Shown in pieces: positions 9,032 through 17,847 of a stretch of DNA of 64,000 bases. The translations under genes were made by a program, and so were the position numbers. How positions within the stretch are numbered: the stretch's first letter is position 1; each line of letters opens with the position of its first letter. The DNA is taken from the NCBI GenBank assembly GCA_013112555.1, contig JABFGK010000001.1, positions 1,896,581 to 1,960,580 of the forward strand, given 5' to 3'. The notes beneath the pieces were generated by a model, which was not told where the DNA came from, searched no databases, and saw only the letters and a list, made by a program, of their open reading frames with translations. The DNA is from Planctomycetota bacterium (lineage in GTDB: Bacteria; Planctomycetota; Phycisphaerae; Phycisphaerales; UBA5793).

Positions 9032-9104
9032 ACGGGCGTAGCTCAATTGGTAGAGCAGCTGATTCCAAATCAGCAGGTTGGGGGTTCGAGTCCTCCTGCC
9101 CGTG
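9032..9104 (+). tRNA. tRNA-Trp (anticodon CCA)
   Basis: Acceptor ACGGGCG paired with TGCCCGT, D arm GCTCAATTGGTAGAGC, anticodon stem GCTGA/TCAGC with loop TTCCAAA (CCA at 9065-9067), T arm around TTCGAGT, discriminator G. It lies between rpmG and secE, the common place for trnW. Confidence 0.97.
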
Positions 9105-9304
9105 TTCAGATTCAGCAGACGCTCAGGGAATCGGCCTCGACGACAGGCCCAGGCATGCTGCCGACCCGGATTGCCGCAGCAGCAGCACCTGGATCGGAAT
9201 CAGAAGGCATGCAGCCTGACGTGTTGACACACGACCGGCGGTACACCATGACACGGCCCGAGATCGTGAAACGCTCGCGGCTGCTTTCGTAAAAAGAGGG
9301 CACT

Positions 9305-9751
9305 ATGAGCCTCGGAATATACAAACCGGATCAGGGTTACTGGACTCGCGTCATCAGTTCGTTGTCGATCGGCATCATCGGACTGACGGGAAGTGCCTGG
9401 CTCTGGAACCAACTGGCCGTCTTCAACAACACCTACGCCCAAGGTGCCTCGGTGATTGCCTTCATGGCCGTCATCTGCCTGGGCACCTATTGGTTCTACG
9501 GGATGAACCGGGGCACGGTCGACTTCTGCATCGCCACCGAAGGCGAGATGAAGAAGGTAAACTGGACCACCCGACGTGAGATCTTCGGATCGACATGGGT
9601 CGTCATCGTGTTGGCACTGTCGACGGCCATGTTCCTCTTTCTGGCCGACTTGATCTTCCGGGAACTGTTTACACTGCTGGGTGTTCTCGTCGGCGAGAGC
9701 GTGATCATGGAGTCGATTCGAGGCCTGTTCGATTCCGGCGCCGGTGCGTAA
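9305..9751 (+). CDS. secE: Preprotein translocase subunit SecE
   Basis: 148 residues, longer than the minimal SecE of about 60 because of two extra N-terminal membrane segments (about 20-40 and 48-68), as in E. coli SecE. The conserved part is EGEMKKVNWTTRREIFGSTWVVI followed by the essential last membrane helix (about 100-120). It clamps SecY in the cytoplasmic membrane. An AGAGGG ribosome site precedes the ATG by five bases. The stop lies 78 bases before nusG. Confidence 0.95.
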   Translation: MSLGIYKPDQGYWTRVISSLSIGIIGLTGSAWLWNQLAVFNNTYAQGASVIAFMAVICLGTYWFYGMNRGTVDFCIATEGEMKKVNWTTRREIFGSTWVVIVLALSTAMFLFLADLIFRELFTLLGVLVGESVIMESIRGLFDSGAGA

Positions 9752-9829
9752 CGAACCCACCGGTCCGACTCGTGACGAAATAACGAGCGGCGCATCAGCA
9801 GCGCCCCTCCACCTTTGAGGATCTACACC

Positions 9830-10603
9830 GTGAGCGTTCAGGAAGAGACCAACGTATCGCCGGCCAACGATGAAACTGTCGAGGCTGCGGCCGAGGCACA
9901 AGACCAGACCGACGCCGTCCAGGCGCCGGCTGATGACGATGCCAAACCCGAGCCGGCACCCGCCGAGGACGATTCGACCGCAACAGCAGACGCGCCGGCC
10001 GAGGCCGATGCAGAGGCGGACCCCGCCGCTGCCGAGCCAATGTATCAGCCGGGGATGAACTGGTTTGTCCTTCGCGTGGCATCGAACAAGGAAAACTACG
10101 TTCGCGAAACGCTGCTCCGCAAGATCCAGATCGAAGGTCTGACCGACCTGGTCGGCCGTATTCTCGTCCCCACCGAGAAGACGAAGTCGATGAAGGGCGG
10201 CAAGCAGCGGATCCAGGAAAAGAAACTCTACCCGGGGTACGTCTTCGTCGAGATGCGTCTCGAAGAGGACGGCCGCATCCCGCAGGATGTCTTCTTCCTC
10301 ATCAAGGAAACGACCGGCGTCGGCGACTTCGTCGGCACGACCGGGCGACCGGCACCGATGTCGCCGCCTGAAGTCGAGAAAATGCTCCATGACTCGAAGC
10401 GGCCCGAAGAGACACCGCAGCTCGAGATGGACTTCACGAAGGGCGACTACGTCAAGATCACCCAGGGCCCGTTCGAGAACTGCGAAGGGACCGTCGACGA
10501 AGTCGACACCGACAAGGGCATCGTCCGCGTCCTCGTCACGATCTTCGGCCGGCAGACGCCCGTCGAGGTCGAGTACTGGACGCTCGCCCGCACCGACGAG
10601 TAG
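9830..10603 (+). CDS. nusG: Transcription antitermination factor NusG
   Basis: 257 residues from a GTG start with GAGG about nine bases upstream; an in-frame TTG at 9815 overlaps that site and is less likely. Residues 1-70 are an acidic Ala/Glu/Asp/Pro-rich extension absent from typical NusG. The NGN domain follows (NWFVLRVASNKE to KLYPGYVFVEM), and the KOW domain (KGDYVKITQGPFENCEGTV) ends the protein. NusG binds RNA polymerase to suppress pausing and couples it to Rho or ribosomes. The downstream rplK-rplA-rplJ-rplL cluster is missing; a terminator comes instead. Confidence 0.95.
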   Translation: MSVQEETNVSPANDETVEAAAEAQDQTDAVQAPADDDAKPEPAPAEDDSTATADAPAEADAEADPAAAEPMYQPGMNWFVLRVASNKENYVRETLLRKIQIEGLTDLVGRILVPTEKTKSMKGGKQRIQEKKLYPGYVFVEMRLEEDGRIPQDVFFLIKETTGVGDFVGTTGRPAPMSPPEVEKMLHDSKRPEETPQLEMDFTKGDYVKITQGPFENCEGTVDEVDTDKGIVRVLVTIFGRQTPVEVEYWTLARTDE

Positions 10604-10685
10604 CAGCAGCCCCCCGATCACAGTTCGGCGCGACCCGAAGGGGAGCGGATCTTCCGTTTACCGAATCAAATACGCGCATAAGAAA

Positions 10686-10723
10686 GGCCGTACCCCCTGC
10701 ATGCAAGAGGTACGGCCGTTTCG
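10686..10723. terminator. Terminator between nusG and the subtilase gene
   Basis: GGCCGTACC and GGTACGGCC form a perfect nine-base stem around a 14-base loop. It is followed by a short T-rich run on the plus strand and by TTTCTT on the minus strand, so it can serve both convergent genes. Confidence 0.75.
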
Positions 10724-10769
10724 TATGGATTCACCGTCGTGACGGTCAGCCACGAGCGATCAATCGGAC

Positions 10770-13700
10770 TCAGTTGACAACGTGCATCTGGGTCGAAGTC
10801 TTGCGCCCGGTCTCGAAGGCCTGGAACCATACGGTCTTGCCGGAGGCCTTATTGGGCACCGACACGACCAGTTCAGCGACTCCGGTGTTGTCTGCAATGC
10901 TGGTACCCGCCAGTTGCGGGCCGGCCAGATCGACGACGACAGCGAGGCTGTTGACATACTTGTAGCCGAGGCCCTCAAGCGAGTACGCGAAGTAGACCTT
11001 ACTGCCATCGGTGGCATTAGTCGCGGTGAGCGTGGCATTCTGGCCACCGTTCAACGGCGTGACGTCAAGCCCCATACGATCACAATACACCGTGGAGACG
11101 CTGAAGGCGTCCAGACCGGACTCGGTGCGCGAGTCGTCCGGGTTGTCAGACACGAGGAGTCGCATCCGCATCGTGGGAGACGGCGTCACGTAGTCACTGA
11201 CATTGATGGTGCGTAGCGCCCAGGAGCTGCGGTGCTTGTAGGTCGTCACCGGCGTCCACGTCGAGCCGTTGTCGTCGGAGAGTTCAACTTCCAACTCGTC
11301 CAGGTTCCCATACTGGCTGAAGTGCCAGGTGGCGAAGTTGAGCGTCATGTCGCCGTCACTGACACCGAACTTGGGCGATTCGAGGCGAGCCGGGCCGCCG
11401 TCGACGTCCTTGCCGTAGGCCAGTTCGGTGAGCCAGCACTGGCCGGAGCCGTCGTAGTCCTCGTCCGGGGCACCGTTGCCGCTGACCGGGATGCCGCGCT
11501 GCCAGCGACCACTCGTGAGGTTGCTGTAGGAACTGGCCCACCCCATGTCGGTCTCGAAGTCGTCCTCATACACAACTTCGACGCCCTTTGCAACGAGGCC
11601 CGAGTAGACACGGTCCGGGGCGTTGTACGGGTCGTAGGCGGTTTCGCCGAGTGTTGAGTCTGCACTGAAGAAGTACTCGACGGTTGCCATGCAATCGAAG
11701 CCTGGGAAGACAGCGTCATAGACGTTGTCAGATACCTGATTCATGGCCGTCTGGGTGTAGGACCCGCCATCCGTGCGGTAGTACAGCATTCCGGTGCCTG
11801 GCTGCGGATCAGACGCGAGGCTCGACACCTCAACTCGAACCGTGGTCCCACCGTTCGGATCGATCATGTCAGGGCGGCCGTTCGGGTAATCAAACCGCAG
11901 CGCCAGGCCCGACCCTCCGGTACCGCCGGTCACGACGAGTGCAAAGTCGGCATCCATCTCACCGGTTTCCGTATGGGAGTCCGCATTGATCTCGTCGGCA
12001 GTGACCTCAACAGTCCAGCTTCCCGCTTCCGGGTTCTCGATGAACACGTTTTCAACCGTGTTATAACTGTCAGGCGATCCACCGGCGACCGACCAGAGGC
12101 CGTCTGTCAGGCCGTTGTTGCCCCAATACTCCGTGCCGGTCGGAGACCACACGTGCAACGTGAGATCGTTGATGCGGTGCTGACTTGACGACGTGGTGCC
12201 GGCCACATCGGTGTAAACCATCGTGATACGCAGCTGCGGCTCACCCGGTAAAACGTTGATGTCATAGACCACTGTATCGAGGTTGGCCAGCACATCGGTC
12301 TCGTCCACGACGAAACAGTTGAGGCTGTTGTCGTAGAGTTCATTCAGGTCCGGGGTTCCCCAGCCCTGCACGAACCGGTCCATGTCGGTTGTCGGCGGGA
12401 AGTCGTATGGTTCGGCCGTGTTAATAGCCATCGCCTTGGCAGTACTCATATGCGGGCGACTTTCAAACACGGTGTTGCCGCCGCCATACCCGGGGAACAC
12501 GCCTTCATGCCACATCTGGTGGATCAGGCCGATATGGCCGGCCACAATCGGGGTGGCGCCGCTGGTCCCACCCATGCTGGTCGTGTAGCAGGAGTCGCAT
12601 GAGTCCGAGGTGGTCGCAATGCTGTCATAGAAGTTCGTCAGATCGGGCTTGATCCGGCCGTCTTCAGCCGGTCCGATGCTGGCACCGCGGTTCCAGCGGT
12701 CGTCGCCCAAGTTCGTGTTGTCATAGTGGTAGAAGCCGCCCACCGACACGATGTTCTTGGACCACGCTTGCGGGCGCGAATCCTGAGTCCCTGCATTTGA
12801 TTGTGATTGCATGATCACAATGTCATTCAGGAACAGGATGTCGTCCATCTCCATGCTCTCATTGTTGTAGATGCGGGTACGCCCGCCTCCCCAACTGTTC
12901 GACTGGAAGACGGCCCGGAACTCGCCATTCGGGTCGACCAGTTCCTCGGTGTGCGTGTATCGGTTGTTCAGATATGCAAAACTGGCTGAGATCGTCTGCT
13001 CGGCATCCGGCAGCATGCCCCGGGCCGATGGATTTCCGGTCCCGTCGCCGAACACGATGCCGGTGGTCTGCGTGCCGTGCCAGGTATCCGATGAGTTGGC
13101 CCCATGGAACAGAATCGGGGGACTCTGGAAATCCTGGTGGGTGGCACGGACGCCGGTATCAAACACCTCGGCCCGAACGCCCTGGCCGGAAAAGCCCGTC
13201 TGATTCTCAAGATAGTCCACACCCTGGAGGGCGCGGGCATTGTCCATGTCAACCTCCGGCGGGTACCACGGGTTGACAAAGACTACCTCGTTCATGTGCA
13301 AGACAGCAGCCAGTTGATCAAGGTTCAGCGTCGCCCGAAGCAGGAAGCCGTCCGGGATCAGATGCTCGATGCGGCCGCCTGCATCCATAATCCGCCGGGC
13401 CACAATCTCCTTCTGGCGCGGGCCGCGCTGCATCACCTGAATGCTGAAGACACCCAGGTCCTGGGCGGCATCCCCGAGATACTTCGAATCGTTGCCCAGC
13501 ACGTTTGCGACCTCTGCCGACCCGGCATCAAGGCCATCGGCACCACCGGCAGCCCCCGAGGCATCGGCGCTGATATCGGCTGGGAAGTGAGCGGCCAGCA
13601 CGTCCGGATCGAGACGGTAGTACGGGTGATAGGCACCAACCCAGCGGACAAACGGAAGTTCAGCAACCTGCTGCCGGGCCTGCTCGTCGAGCCTGACGAT

Positions 13701-14183
13701 ATAGGCATAGTTGGCCAGGTAGCGTCCCAGTTCGCCGCCGACGCCCTCAATCGCCTGCCGGTACGCATCAAGTGACTGGGTCTGGAACTGAACCACATAC
13801 AGCTCGTTGTCAGCATCAGCCGTCAGGGCCGAGGCCAGCGCAGGCTCAGAGACCAGTGGATCGAACTGCGCGTTTCTGATCAGCAGCCGATAATCGGCCT
13901 TCCGCACCGCCCGCATCGTCCGACCGCCGTCGAGACTGATTCCGTAGTAATCGACCAGACGGCCGGTGTCCGGATCGACTTGCTTCCACATGGAAACGAC
14001 CGTCCGGCGGTCATCAAGGGTCATCGATCGTTCCTGTAGCCTGGCAGAATCCGAGGCCGCAGCCACGGAATCGGCCTCGATCATGTCAGTCGTCGCTGAT
14101 GATCCCGGCAGCGCACAGATCGACCAGGAGATGGTCATGGCTGCCAGCAACGAAGACTGGCTGAAAAGTCGCTTCGAAAGCAT
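10770..14183 (-). CDS. Secreted subtilisin-like serine protease (S8) with C-terminal sorting-type domain
   Basis: 1137 residues. A signal peptide (MLSKRLFSQSSLLAAMTIS, cut near residue 30) is followed by a propeptide-like region to about 310. The S8 domain has Asp342 in VFDTGVRATH, His369 in WHGTQTTG, an oxyanion Asn463 in SQSNAGTQ and Ser541 in GGTSGATP, so the triad is complete. A P-domain-like beta region (about 630-780) and a jelly-roll-like segment (about 880-1030) follow. The last 100 residues (VTPLNGGQNATL to VWFQAFETG) match the ends of the four secreted proteins at 46.5-53.2 kb. An ACGGAG ribosome site precedes the ATG. It is probably an exported degradative protease. Confidence 0.9.
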   Translation of the reverse strand: MLSKRLFSQSSLLAAMTISWSICALPGSSATTDMIEADSVAAASDSARLQERSMTLDDRRTVVSMWKQVDPDTGRLVDYYGISLDGGRTMRAVRKADYRLLIRNAQFDPLVSEPALASALTADADNELYVVQFQTQSLDAYRQAIEGVGGELGRYLANYAYIVRLDEQARQQVAELPFVRWVGAYHPYYRLDPDVLAAHFPADISADASGAAGGADGLDAGSAEVANVLGNDSKYLGDAAQDLGVFSIQVMQRGPRQKEIVARRIMDAGGRIEHLIPDGFLLRATLNLDQLAAVLHMNEVVFVNPWYPPEVDMDNARALQGVDYLENQTGFSGQGVRAEVFDTGVRATHQDFQSPPILFHGANSSDTWHGTQTTGIVFGDGTGNPSARGMLPDAEQTISASFAYLNNRYTHTEELVDPNGEFRAVFQSNSWGGGRTRIYNNESMEMDDILFLNDIVIMQSQSNAGTQDSRPQAWSKNIVSVGGFYHYDNTNLGDDRWNRGASIGPAEDGRIKPDLTNFYDSIATTSDSCDSCYTTSMGGTSGATPIVAGHIGLIHQMWHEGVFPGYGGGNTVFESRPHMSTAKAMAINTAEPYDFPPTTDMDRFVQGWGTPDLNELYDNSLNCFVVDETDVLANLDTVVYDINVLPGEPQLRITMVYTDVAGTTSSSQHRINDLTLHVWSPTGTEYWGNNGLTDGLWSVAGGSPDSYNTVENVFIENPEAGSWTVEVTADEINADSHTETGEMDADFALVVTGGTGGSGLALRFDYPNGRPDMIDPNGGTTVRVEVSSLASDPQPGTGMLYYRTDGGSYTQTAMNQVSDNVYDAVFPGFDCMATVEYFFSADSTLGETAYDPYNAPDRVYSGLVAKGVEVVYEDDFETDMGWASSYSNLTSGRWQRGIPVSGNGAPDEDYDGSGQCWLTELAYGKDVDGGPARLESPKFGVSDGDMTLNFATWHFSQYGNLDELEVELSDDNGSTWTPVTTYKHRSSWALRTINVSDYVTPSPTMRMRLLVSDNPDDSRTESGLDAFSVSTVYCDRMGLDVTPLNGGQNATLTATNATDGSKVYFAYSLEGLGYKYVNSLAVVVDLAGPQLAGTSIADNTGVAELVVSVPNKASGKTVWFQAFETGRKTSTQMHVVN

Positions 14184-14414
14184 GGTGTACTCCGTTCTTG
14201 TGGATTTCGCTCTCTCTCATTGATCGTGGCTCATCGGGGCACCCTGCCATCGCGCAAGATACACTGATACGCTCACTGCACGCTCGCAAGATAGCGGATA
14301 GCCGGGTCGCCTGCAAGCAAAACCCTGCAGTTTGTCAGGCATTCCTAACGGAGACCGAAACTGCGAATATCGCCGGGGCAATGAGGGTAGGCTGCGCAGC
14401 GGATTGCCCGGGTC

Positions 14415-17111
14415 TCACCGCTTCACCGGATCAATCGCCTCGTCATCGATCACGAAGTCATCGATCACCTGGGCCACCATCTTCCGATCCACCGTCCCCT
14501 GGTCTGCCAACGCCTTGACGGCTGCCAAGCAGATATGCTCCGCATTAACCTCGAAGTGCCAACGCAACGTCTTGCGATCCTCGCTCCGCCCGAACCCGTC
14601 GGTCCCGAGCGTGGTCATCGGGCCCGGCACCCACCGTGCAATCTGGTCCGGCACCGCCTTCATGTAGTCCGAGGCAGCCACGAACGGCTGTGACTCGCGA
14701 TCCTGCAGCAGCGTCTCCAGATATGACTGCCGAGCCTCCCCGCCATCCGGGTGCAGCCGGTTGTGCCGCTCAACTGCCAGACACTCGCGACGAAGCATCT
14801 GGTAGCTCGTCACACTCCAGACGTCCGCTTCAATCCGGTATCGCTTGGCCAGCAGGTCAGCTGCCCTGAGTGTCTCATTCAGGATCGGCCCGCTGCCGAG
14901 CAACTGGACCTTGCCGACGGCCCCCTCGACCGGCTCAGCCTCGCGGAAGAGATACATGCCCTTGAGAATGCCGTCCTCAATCCCTTCACGATCCGGCATC
15001 GCCTGCTGTGGATATCGCTCGTTATAGATGGTCACGTAATAGAAACCGTCCTCGTACTCCTGGTACATTCGCCGGATGCCGTCGTTAATAACAACGGCCA
15101 ACTCGTAGGCATAGGCCGGGTCGTAGGCACGAACGGTCGGCACCGTCGAGGCTAACAGATGACTGTGGCCATCCTGATGCTGCAACCCCTCGCCCGGAAG
15201 TGAGGTGCGCCCGGCCGTCCCACCGCACATGAAGCCCTTGCATCGCATCTCGGCTGCAGCGTATGCAAGATCGCCGACGCGTTGGAATCCGAACATGGAA
15301 TAGTAAATGAAGAACGGGATCATCGGGACATTTTGCGTGTTGTAGGCGGTGCCTGCTGCAATGAACGAGGACATCGAGCCGGCCTCGTTGATCCCCTCTT
15401 CCAAAATCTGGCCGTCGGTCGATTCCCGGTAATACAACAACTTGTCACTGTCAACCGGCTCGTACAACTGACCGCCGCTCGCATAAATCCCGACCTGGCG
15501 GAACAGCGGTTCGAGCCCGAACGTCCGCGACTCATCCGGGATGATCGGCACGACATATTTCCCGATGGCCTCATCGCGCAGCATCTTTGACATCATCCGC
15601 GCAAAAACCATCATCGTCGAAACAGCCTTGCCGTCGGTCCCCGGCAGGAACTCACCGAAGCACTCATCATGATTCGGCAAGTCGAGCGTCGGCCGATGAT
15701 CATGCCGAATCGGCATCGGCCCGCCGAGCTCGTCACGCCTGGCCTTCATGTACTGCACTTCCGGGCTGTCCTCGTCCGGGCGAAAGAATGGCGCACTCGT
15801 CACTTCAGAATCGGAAAACGGGATCCCGAATCGCCGATGGAACCCGCTGAGGGCAGCATCATCCAACTTCTTTTGCTGATGGGTGATGTTCAATCCCTCA
15901 GCCGACGCGCCGAGCCCATAGCCCTTGACCGTTTTGGCCAGAATCACCGTCGGGGCACCGGTATGTTCAACGGCTGCCTTGTAGGCCGCATACACCTTCT
16001 TCGGATCATGCCCGCCTCGCCGCAACTTCCGTATCATGTCGTCCGACAGATCCTCGACCATCGCTGCCAGTGCCGGGTACTTACCGAAGAAATGCTCGCG
16101 TGTATAGGCACCGCTTTCGACGATGTACTTCTGATAGTCCCCGTCAACCGCTTCCTCCATGCGCTGGACGAGCCACCCATCTTTGTCCTGTGCCAGCAGC
16201 GGGTCCCAGTCATCCCCCCAGATCACCTTGATCACATTCCAGCCGGCTCCTCGGAACACGGCTTCCAACTCTTGTATGATCTTGCCGTTGCCGCGCACCG
16301 GGCCGTCGAGTCGTTGCAGGTTACAGTTAATAACAAACGTGAGATTGTCGAGCTTCTCCCGTGCAGCCAGTGAGAGTGCACCGAGCGATTCCGGCTCATC
16401 ACATTCCCCGTCACCGAGAAAGGCCCACACCCGGCTCTCGGAGGTATCTTTGAGCCCGCGCTGATGGAGATAGCGATTGAACCGTGCCTGATAGATGGCC
16501 ATGATCGGGCCCAGCCCCATCGACACCGTCGGGTATTCCCAGAAGTCCGGCATCAGCCACGGGTGCGGGTACGAACTCAGCCCCCCACCATCCTGCAACT
16601 CACGCCGGAAGTTCTCGAGATGCTCGCCCGTCAACCGGCCCTCGATAAACGCGCGGGCGTAAATTCCCGGGGCTGCATGCCCCTGCACATAGACATGGTC
16701 CCCCGCTTCCTCACCGCCGCTCTTGCCACGGAAAAAGTGATTGAACCCGACTTCATACAACGTCGCTGCCGATTGATAGGTTGCCAGATGGCCGCCGATT
16801 CCGTCGGACTCTCGATTGGCCCGCACCACCATGGCGACGGCATTCCACCGAATGAGACTCTTGATCCGCCGCTCAATCTCACGGTCGCCCGGGTAGGCCG
16901 GTTCGTTCTGGGCCGGGATCGAGTTGACATATGGGGTGTTAAAGGAGAACGGCGACGTCACCTGCCGACGCTGCAACTCACGATGCAACAGTTGCACAAT
17001 CTCCACCGCCCGCTCCGGCCCTTCGACACGAAACACATCATCGAGCGAATCCAGCCACTCTCTGACCTGGACTCGATCATGCTGTTGCTTTACCGACTGT
17101 TCAGTTGCCAT
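14415..17111 (-). CDS. aceE: Pyruvate dehydrogenase E1 component, homodimeric type
   Basis: 898 residues from MATEQSVKQQ, close to E. coli AceE (887); 33 extra upstream codons have no match. The thiamine diphosphate site is visible as GDGECDEPES at 233-242 with NCNLQRLDGPVRG further on; a pyrimidine-domain region and a transketolase C-terminal region follow. It decarboxylates pyruvate and passes acetyl groups to the lipoyl domain of E2. No aceF or lpd gene is adjacent, so the complex is encoded in pieces. The MOSC gene lies upstream on the same strand, with a promoter-like site in the 217-base gap. Confidence 0.95.
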   Translation of the reverse strand: MATEQSVKQQHDRVQVREWLDSLDDVFRVEGPERAVEIVQLLHRELQRRQVTSPFSFNTPYVNSIPAQNEPAYPGDREIERRIKSLIRWNAVAMVVRANRESDGIGGHLATYQSAATLYEVGFNHFFRGKSGGEEAGDHVYVQGHAAPGIYARAFIEGRLTGEHLENFRRELQDGGGLSSYPHPWLMPDFWEYPTVSMGLGPIMAIYQARFNRYLHQRGLKDTSESRVWAFLGDGECDEPESLGALSLAAREKLDNLTFVINCNLQRLDGPVRGNGKIIQELEAVFRGAGWNVIKVIWGDDWDPLLAQDKDGWLVQRMEEAVDGDYQKYIVESGAYTREHFFGKYPALAAMVEDLSDDMIRKLRRGGHDPKKVYAAYKAAVEHTGAPTVILAKTVKGYGLGASAEGLNITHQQKKLDDAALSGFHRRFGIPFSDSEVTSAPFFRPDEDSPEVQYMKARRDELGGPMPIRHDHRPTLDLPNHDECFGEFLPGTDGKAVSTMMVFARMMSKMLRDEAIGKYVVPIIPDESRTFGLEPLFRQVGIYASGGQLYEPVDSDKLLYYRESTDGQILEEGINEAGSMSSFIAAGTAYNTQNVPMIPFFIYYSMFGFQRVGDLAYAAAEMRCKGFMCGGTAGRTSLPGEGLQHQDGHSHLLASTVPTVRAYDPAYAYELAVVINDGIRRMYQEYEDGFYYVTIYNERYPQQAMPDREGIEDGILKGMYLFREAEPVEGAVGKVQLLGSGPILNETLRAADLLAKRYRIEADVWSVTSYQMLRRECLAVERHNRLHPDGGEARQSYLETLLQDRESQPFVAASDYMKAVPDQIARWVPGPMTTLGTDGFGRSEDRKTLRWHFEVNAEHICLAAVKALADQGTVDRKMVAQVIDDFVIDDEAIDPVKR

Positions 17112-17248
17112 GACGATGGTTCCCGCTTCCTGCTTCTGTGACTGCTGCCCGACATCGTACCGCAAGCCTGACCCGGGCGGCATTGGATGCCCGGCTCTGT
17201 TTATCCGCACATTCGTTTATTGTGCTCATCACCCACCGGGCGCGCGAA

Positions 17249-17277
17249 TATACAGAGTCTCGACGCCACGGCGTCAA
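17249..17277 (-). promoter_or_regulatory. Candidate aceE promoter with overlapping palindrome
   Basis: On the minus strand TTGACG, a 17-base spacer and TGTATA lie about 140 bases before aceE. The spacer and -35 box contain a perfect palindrome, GACGCC-AC-GGCGTC (17262-17275), placed where a repressor would block polymerase. The regulator is not identifiable. Confidence 0.45.
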
Positions 17278-17328
17278 AGTCCACTCATCAGACGTACATA
17301 TGCATACATCAGTTCAAACAACCGGTCA

Positions 17329-17796
17329 TTAAGCGTCATTCTCGGCAAGTTCGATGACATCACCGACGCGAATCGGACCACCCTCCAGCACTCGGCCGAA
17401 CACGCCGCCTCGACAGTCTGAATCGAGAGCCTCGCTCAGCCCAGGATGGAGCTGGTCCATCAAATCACATGGCTCTGTTTCACCACGAATGTGGACCCGC
17501 ACCTGATTCCCAATCTGGATGACACGCCCGAGCCAATCTGCCAGGCCCCCCCCGGACTCCACCAGCACGTTGGCTCGCCGCGTATGCCACGGCAGGTCCG
17601 CGCCGAGTTCTGAACAGATTGTGTGCCATTGCGGCGCTGACAGGAAGGTGATTCCCCGGTCCGGCTCTGTCTCCGGGACGTCCCCGACCAGACCGCCATC
17701 CGCGACGGCCTCGGCATGATCGACTTCCTTCATGGGGCCGCGCACGGCAGTGCGGAGGGCGAGAGACTGGATTGAGCCGATCGATTCAGATGGCAT
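17329..17796 (-). CDS. MOSC-domain protein
   Basis: 155 residues. A compact beta fold begins at IQSLALR and contains GLVGDVPE, RRANVLVES and GGVFGRVLEGGPIRVGDVIEL, the last being the typical MOSC ending. The cysteine in ALDSDCRGG is in the position where MOSC proteins carry the conserved residue thought to handle sulfur for molybdenum cofactor transfer. Stand-alone MOSC proteins may carry sulfur or act on N-hydroxylated compounds; the substrate cannot be told here. It is expressed toward aceE, 217 bases apart. Confidence 0.8.
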   Translation of the reverse strand: MPSESIGSIQSLALRTAVRGPMKEVDHAEAVADGGLVGDVPETEPDRGITFLSAPQWHTICSELGADLPWHTRRANVLVESGGGLADWLGRVIQIGNQVRVHIRGETEPCDLMDQLHPGLSEALDSDCRGGVFGRVLEGGPIRVGDVIELAENDA

Positions 17797-17847
17797 GGCA
17801 TACTCCGCATATTACAAACTCAGTCTAGTCTAGGGACACTTCCCCTG

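Noticed and set aside
9200..10621. Minus-strand frame of 473 codons over secE and nusG
   Set aside because: Antisense to two certain genes; the peptide is low-complexity Gly/Arg/Val and matches nothing I know.
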